Shown here: positions 57,652 through 64,000 of the stretch, one piece after another
Layout: each line of letters starts with the position of its first letter
Numbering within the stretch: the first letter of the stretch is position 1
Assembly: GCF_002078875.1 (NCBI RefSeq)
Contig: NC_034413.1
Coordinates: 66,212,802-66,276,801 of the forward strand
DNA from: Numida meleagris
Lineage: Eukaryota; Chordata; Aves; Galliformes; Numididae
DNA: 64,000 bases
Reading direction: 5' to 3'
Notes under the pieces: generated by a model
Seen by the model: only the letters and a program-made list of their open reading frames with translations
Databases searched by the model: none
Told to the model about the DNA's origin: nothing
Made by a program: the position numbers and the translations under genes

Positions 57652-60600
57652 TCAGAAGGTTCATTTGCTCATTATAAAAAAGCAGAAAACTAATTTGAAT
57701 TTGAGAATTGAAAACTCAGGGATTTTATATCTCCCATACCATATCCATCCTTCTGGAATATGCTTTGTGTGGAAGTTCTTCCAGGGAAGCTCACCTGAGA
57801 GCTGCCTCAGTAGTAAATGAGAGAGGCATTACTCATGAGGATTCTCTGGAAAACATTAAGAACTTTTCTGTAGCAGCTGTGGTTGCACCAAATACTTATT
57901 AAAACTTTCCCTTCCTGATTGAAAAGCATATTCTCGAATATACATTTGGATAAGAAAGAAGGATAGGTTGGCTTTAGGCAATTTTGGGAACATTTTTTAC
58001 CTTCAATCTAACTTGAAGACTACACAGATCTATTATTCTGTGACCTTTTTTGTGCTAGTATTTGTTGAAGTACTTGCCATTTTATAATGCTTATTCATAG
58101 GAGTAAGATGCTCCGTTGATTCTTCCAGCCAGAGGAAACTTGATGACTTTTTGTTAGATTTCATTAGAATTCCGACTGCTAATTTTTGCATCTCCTATCA
58201 GACTCTGTCTTTATGAATATCTAATGGTAAAGGCTCACTGTTTTGGCAAATTAAAAATCTGCAGTCCCAGCAAAGCAAATCCTGTGATTGTGATGCTTAG
58301 ATAGAGGTAGATGCCACACGCAGGAACCCAAAGTCCCCATCTACTCTTTCTCCCTGACTGTTATGGGAACTGGAGAAAGGAAGTATACAGTGGTGGTGCA
58401 GATATGACAGTGCTGGCATGATGGGAACAGAAATGATTTGCCTTTCGCATGGAAGCATGGAAGAAGCTGTTTGATAACTGAGTGGAAGAGAGGAAAGCAG
58501 TGTTAGCTAGTAAATGGACTGGGGAATGAAAGTCAGGAGGAGTCTGACAAGGTTTTGAGAACACACTTCTGTGGAATGGCTTCTGCTCTTTTTCAAGCTT
58601 TATGGGCGCAATGGGATTTCGCAGTGTCCCATTGCTGCTAGTGGCAGTCACCAGCAGTTCTACCTGCACACGGAGCTGGGTGGCTGCCTGTGCTTCTCCA
58701 GGCACCAAGGGGGATGGCAGCTAAAATGCAGCACCATGGTACCTTTGTTAGCCCTGAGATTGTGAAATGACTTTTGGCACAGTGGCAGTAAGATCGTATC
58801 TTCAGTACTAATGGTGTAGCAATTCTGATTTTCAAGACATCTCTATGTACAGAGCTCTGAAAGTGCTGTGACCCACCCAGAGCCTCAAAATAGGAATTAT
58901 GTTTAAAAAACAGCATGCAAATAAAACCAGCCAGTGTTATCTGGTGGGAGAATGATCTTCTGTTCCTCTCTTAGGCATATGATCGCATCTTTAGATAAGC
59001 AGACTTACATTCCCTAATTATTCCTCAGAATATCGATGAACATGAAGAATGCGATGGACTGAGTTGTTGTTTTTGTGGCTTTTTGTGTCCTGGTCGCTTG
59101 CTCTGTTCCTTCAGTGCAGATGCGGCACTGGCAGCTCTTAGAGCTCCATGGTTGCTCTTACTTGGCTGCTACATTTGCATTTTGCTCTGTGCCAAGGCTC
59201 ACAAGTCTCTCAGCATGGTGACCTGCCCTCAGGCAGGTCAGACTCACCCATGCTTATAAGGGCTGCTTGGACCCAGGCCCTTAAACTGTCATCCTCTTTT
59301 TCCTTATTTCTCCAGCTCTCCTGATCCGTGCTGTAATCTTGGCATCTGCTTACTAAGGCTAACAGGGATCTAGAGTTCTTGCTGAACTCTCAAAAAGTGC
59401 TGCAACACCAGTCAAAACCTAGATGAATTTAAGGAGCTATGACAACTGTAACTCTGAGTTCATCTTTTTTCCCCCCTTTCTTTCTCTCCTTTTTTTGATC
59501 TCTCTTCACCCATAACAGACGTTGGACATCTGATCTTATATTGTGCTGTGTTCGGCTTCTCGTTTCAATTATAAAACAGCTTAGATATTCACTATTTGGA
59601 AAACTGACCCCAAACCATAAAACTCAGATCTAGATTTCAAATAACTCTCAGCTTTATGATCCTCACAGCCCATAACGTCCTCACAGCTGACCTGCTGTCC
59701 CAAGATCACATTGTTGAAGTCCACAGATTTGATCTGGAGATCAGAAGAAACTTGGACCCTGTCCAAGGGCAGTGGTACTTGTTCAAACAGGGGTTTCTAA
59801 TTTTTTTTTTGTCCCTTAAATTTTTAATGTTCTTTTCACCTTATACAAAAAAAATTGCACTCTAAGATGTTCCTGTGATATCTGAGATATTCTGTGACAG
59901 CAGATGCTTCCTTCAGTTACGGAGAATCAAACTATTGCACTTTTTGATTCAGTTTTAGTTTTCAGTTTATGTATAACTGAACTTGTTCCAGCTCAATTTG
60001 CATTATAATTCAGAAAAACTTTAAGTAACAGGAAGTCTGGTATTGGTCTGAGTAAAACATTACAGTTCAAACAGATTTTCAACTTGGGATCTATTTCTCT
60101 CGTTGTTCAGCTGCCTTACAAATGAACAAGGAGCCATGAAAATAGAGCACCAACTTCTTTTATGTTGCTTTTTGCTTGCAGCATCTCTCATTTAGGCAAT
60201 AAATCCAAAGGAGTTCAATTCCAACATAACTAAGAGAAGAACTTAAGTGGGAAATGTAAGCTCAGGGCCATACCTGGTTGGACTTGCACTCTTGGCTCTT
60301 TGCCTTTCTGGGCAGACACTTTCTCAAAATGATGGGGAATACACAAGGCACCTTTATGTAAATGCATGCAGTGTTATCTCCCCTCCTTTTCTGTCTGACA
60401 TCTCTACCTTGTTCTCCCTTTCTTTAACTTTCTTAAATACAATTGCATCTCAATACCCATCAGGCAGACTTCAGCATTTGTTGATTATAACTAGTTCTGA
60501 TCCTTTCTAGTCCCACTCCTCGGCCTCTGTGGAGGAGCTCCAATTTCAAAATAGCAAACAAAAATGTTACAGCCTCTCACAGGAAAACTAAATAAATTAT

Positions 60601-61654
60601 CAGACACTAGGAGAGCAAATCGAATTATCGTAATCCTCCCAGGCGCTGGCATGACTTTGAAAAGTCTCACATTTTTTCCCTCCCCTCCCCTTGAAAAATG
60701 CCTAGCATCTTGACCCAAAGACAACAGGGATTTGATAGGTTTTCCACCTGCCTTGGGAACCAGCCTTAATGGAATGGATGTAAATACATTTGTGTCTTCT
60801 CTTTGTTGCAGTTTGATAGGACATATCACTGGGAGTGGAGAGAGCCTTGTTCTATCTAAATATCCTGGGTGCAAGCTTAGTAGCAGTCAGCGAGTATCAC
60901 TAAAGCCCTAATCCCATTCCCTGTAGTGCCAACGTCAGCGTTTCTGTGCTCTTCAGTAAGAACTGAAGCAAAGAATTTCATATGCACTGTTACTCAATTC
61001 TATGAAGAGTGTGAAGGCCACAATTTAAAACTTCCATAATATGATGCTTTTTAAAACTGGGAAGTTAGATAAGGTAAGCGTGTGTTGAAGGTTAAAGTGA
61101 GAGCATGATTACTTGCTGTATTTTAGGTGAGGGTTGATTTGATAAGGTAACAAGCAGCTGCAGGTGTTAAGATAAAACATAGGTGTTGCGCTGAACATCG
61201 TACACAACATACACATTTCCCCCCTGTGCACTGAACGGGGCTCACAAGGTGCTAAGTTTCTGTCATACGGTTATTTCCCTTTGATGGCTTTGGAGTACTT
61301 TGACCTTACAATCACTTAAAATTTCCTGCGACCCTTTGTATGGCTTATCCCCTTTAGGGTGGCCTCACCCAGTGAAGTGCTTCTTGCAACTCTTTTTACC
61401 ATGGAATTCCACAGTTAGTTGTTTCCCTCAGGGTAGCCAGCCTCCTGCTTTGTCAGCCAAAGAGAAGAGTTTTACTACAAAATAAATATTTCCAGAGACT
61501 ACTATGGAAATCTATGGAAAAAAAGTTAAATGTTGTCTCTCAAGTCCAGTAGGTACTCCTGGTGTAAGTAGCATCAGCAATGGACACCTGCAGTTCCAGT
61601 GGCTTCCTTTGTACTTGTCACAATAAACTGACAATAAACATTCCCTTAAAGCAT

Positions 61655-61812
61655 AAAATCATAGAATCCTTAAGGTTGGAAAGGACCTCTAAGATCATCT
61701 AATCCAACCATCAACCCATCCCCACCATGCCCACTAACCATGTTCCTCAGTGTCACATTCATGCTTTTCTTGAACACCTCTGGGGACGGTGACTCCAACA
61801 CTTCTCTGGGCA
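61655..61812 (-). mobile_element. CR1 LINE 3' fragment, minus orientation
   Basis: The plus strand begins AATCATAGAATCC, then AGGTTGGAAAGGACCTCTAA, and continues through 'accatgcccactaaccatg' and 'cttgaacacctctgggga'. This is the reverse complement of the CR1 3' end. The copy is 5'-truncated at about 160 bases and sits in the presumed upstream intron, in the same orientation as the gene. Confidence 0.9.
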
Positions 61813-64000
61813 CCTCTCTGCAACATGCATAGTATTGAGCAAAATATCCCTGCTATGAAAAGTGAAGGGATATGCTTTATAGTATGCTTCTCTGCATATA
61901 CTGTAAGCAATTAAGGGTAATGTGTTTTCAAACGGTCACAACATCAATCAAAAGTAGCTGCTCATCACTCTACAGTGATTAACAGAAGCCAGGTATTTCC
62001 TTCAGACTCTCATTTTTTACCGTGGATTAGCAGATAAACAACATTTCAGGTTGAACCTTAGCCACCTTTTGATGCAAGTACCCCACTGCACCTTTTTTAA
62101 CTAGAAGTGGATAACAGTAAGTAGTGAAAAGCTTGCAATTTTGTCAAACGTCTTCATCACCGCCCTTATAGTGTCAAAACAGAGGGGATATTAAATCAGG
62201 CTCCTAAAATCATAGCAGAATGAGATCTTCTGAAACATTTCAGGAATACCCCGTGGTGCAGCTGAACATCCATGTCCTTCCCTGACAACGTGAGTGCCCT
62301 GACTTCTTCTTTCTGAATCAAGAATTACCTGTCATCATGTATCCTGAGCCAAGCTGCTGATGAGGAGACAATGTGTCACACTGCAGTGCTGATTAGAAGA
62401 TGTAGTTTTCAAGACAACTATTTTTTTTTTTTTGCCCTGTAGAAGCTGACAAAATTGACCTGTTTCTGAATGCATTCTGCCTTTGGATGGAAGAGAGAAA
62501 ATAGCCTCAAGCAGTAACATCTGTGTGGGCCAGCTAAGGTAATGCATCAGGCTACAGCTTCACTGACAAAGAACACAGAAAAGCGGCCAAAAGAACACCT
62601 ACTGATAGATACAGACTTCAGCGTGTCCTTTAAGTCACCATCCCTGTGCTGTTATTTGTACATGATTCACAGGCATGGCTTTTATTTCTGGCTGGTGTTG
62701 GTTTCAGACTGACTTCTCTGTGGGCCTAGCGCATATTTGTACTTGCTCTCTCAATTGCTCTTTTGAGAGGTAGGATGCTTGATCAGTCACAGTTTGGGCT
62801 TTTGTATGTGTACATGTTGTTTTAATGTTCGTTTTCTCCTTTCTGCGTAGCGGTTATCTCGATGTGGTGTGACATTCTCAAAAACAAAGAGCTGTAGCTA
62901 GGGAGGTACAGCACAGTGAGGATACAGAGCATGGGACAGATTTAAAAATAACACTGACTGGTCTTGTCAGGAAAATACAGATGACAGAACCCAAGCTGAG
63001 AATAAAAACGAAGCCAGTAGATGTGAAAGCAGTTGGTTCCTGTGTTAGAACTGGCACTTCTAGTCTTTCTCCAATGTTTATTGGTAATATATATCACCTA
63101 TTGATAAAACACAGAAACGGAGGAGAGGCTTTGTGCCAGGAATGCAGCAAGCTCGTGAATGCAGCCTTAAAATGTAAGGATGCTGCTGGTCTTTTTCATG
63201 GGAAGGGAACAGGAGGGCCAGGTCAGCAGTTTCACGAAATAGCGCAGTTCAATTGATCGACTGGAAGCAAGGTTCCACTTCTCTCTGGATGCATTATGCA
63301 TCTCAGCAGCACTGCTCAAATGAACCATTATCCGGAGTGCAGTAAGGAAGGGGCTGGCTGGATGCTTCCAGGCTCCAAATAAAGAGTTGATCTTGCTGAG
63401 TGATCTTTAATCCTTTGAAGAAATGAATCACAAAACCGGTGTGTTCTGGCCAAAAAGGGAATTTCTAACACAGGGCACTCTTTTATGGGTTCTACTGCCC
63501 TCACAGTAGCCAGAAACTACTTGAGGTAAAAAATGTCATTCTACACTTCAGAGGGTATAACTGATGCTCAACAGATCATTAGCAAGATGGATGTGCCTAT
63601 ATATCTGCTGCCACGGAGGTCCCAAGTGCACGTAGCACTAAAAAACATGTTGTGGGTTTGGGACAATAGCAACTTCTAGTCCTATTTTTTTCTGTTCCAA
63701 GGGCAGCCAGGAAATAGTCTTAGAAATGTTAAGTTTTAGGCATGTGTGTTGTTCCAAAGCTTGAGTTTCTCAGAAACTCCTCATTTTTGTTGATTTGGAT
63801 TTGTAAATAAAGAAATGTATATCCAAGCTTTATCAAAGTAACTTTAGATAGGTAATCCAATGAATATAGTAATTGTAGCCTTAAATTAATTTTTAAGAAG
63901 GAGCAACTTTTCATGTGTATTAGAAGTTTGCAAGTTTTGTACAAGATTCTTCTAAAATTTGGATCCTTATCTGTATCAAGCTACCAATTACTTTGAGGTT

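Noticed and set aside
60247..60510. Signal-peptide-like frame (GPYLVGLALLALCLSGQ) on the plus strand
   Set aside because: It begins at GTG right after an in-frame stop, has no ATG or upstream splice acceptor in a sensible place, and shows no domain after the hydrophobic stretch.
60491..60874. 127-codon minus-strand frame as an upstream exon of the EGF gene
   Set aside because: No domain, wrong composition for an EGF or VWD segment, and no convincing splice boundaries.

Overview
This is a vertebrate, most probably avian and specifically galliform, nuclear genome segment. It is AT-rich and almost free of long open frames, and it is scattered with 5'-truncated CR1 LINE copies carrying the typical bird 3' end (variants of the ATTCTATG/ATTCTGTG terminal octamer). 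It also holds an internally deleted mariner copy that resembles the Galluhop/Mariner1 family of chicken. No bacterial, organellar or viral gene organisation is visible.

The only protein-coding gene supported is on the minus strand between about 50 and 57.4 kb. Three short exons (57321-57416, 56055-56150, 50114-50211) each encode one complete EGF-like module with identical cysteine spacing (C-x3-C-x5-C-x5-C-x1-C-x8-C), bounded by good splice sites and in compatible phase. The gene runs right to left, its 5' part lies beyond 64 kb, and its 3' end lies near 49-50 kb. Arrays of one-exon EGF modules of this spacing are found in VWDE, SVEP1 and WIF1. VWDE (von Willebrand factor D and EGF domains) is the best guess from the module sequences, but this needs a search. 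A poly(A) signal at 49011-49016 (minus strand), followed 25 nt later by an A-tract, may mark the transcript end.

Layout: 1-12.4 kb is unique AT-rich DNA without genes. A mariner relic lies at about 12.45-12.86 kb. A CR1 lies inside a CTAC/CTAT microsatellite at 13.8-14.2 kb. From 14 to 47 kb is a gene-poor stretch with scattered CR1 copies (the longest, at 30.4-31.0 kb, keeps the C-terminal end of its reverse-transcriptase frame), an ancient amniote-type repeat (21.3 kb), a CCTT tract interrupted by a 325-base assembly gap (33.5-34.0 kb) and an unusually CpG-rich patch (44.1-44.4 kb). A strongly decayed CR1-like LINE occupies roughly 47.1-48.5 kb. From 49 to 64 kb is the 3' part of the EGF gene and its introns, again with CR1 insertions.

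No undescribed multi-gene system is supported here. The points most worth checking are the identity and 3' structure of the EGF gene, the CpG-rich patch in the gene desert, and a few inverted repeats in otherwise unique sequence.
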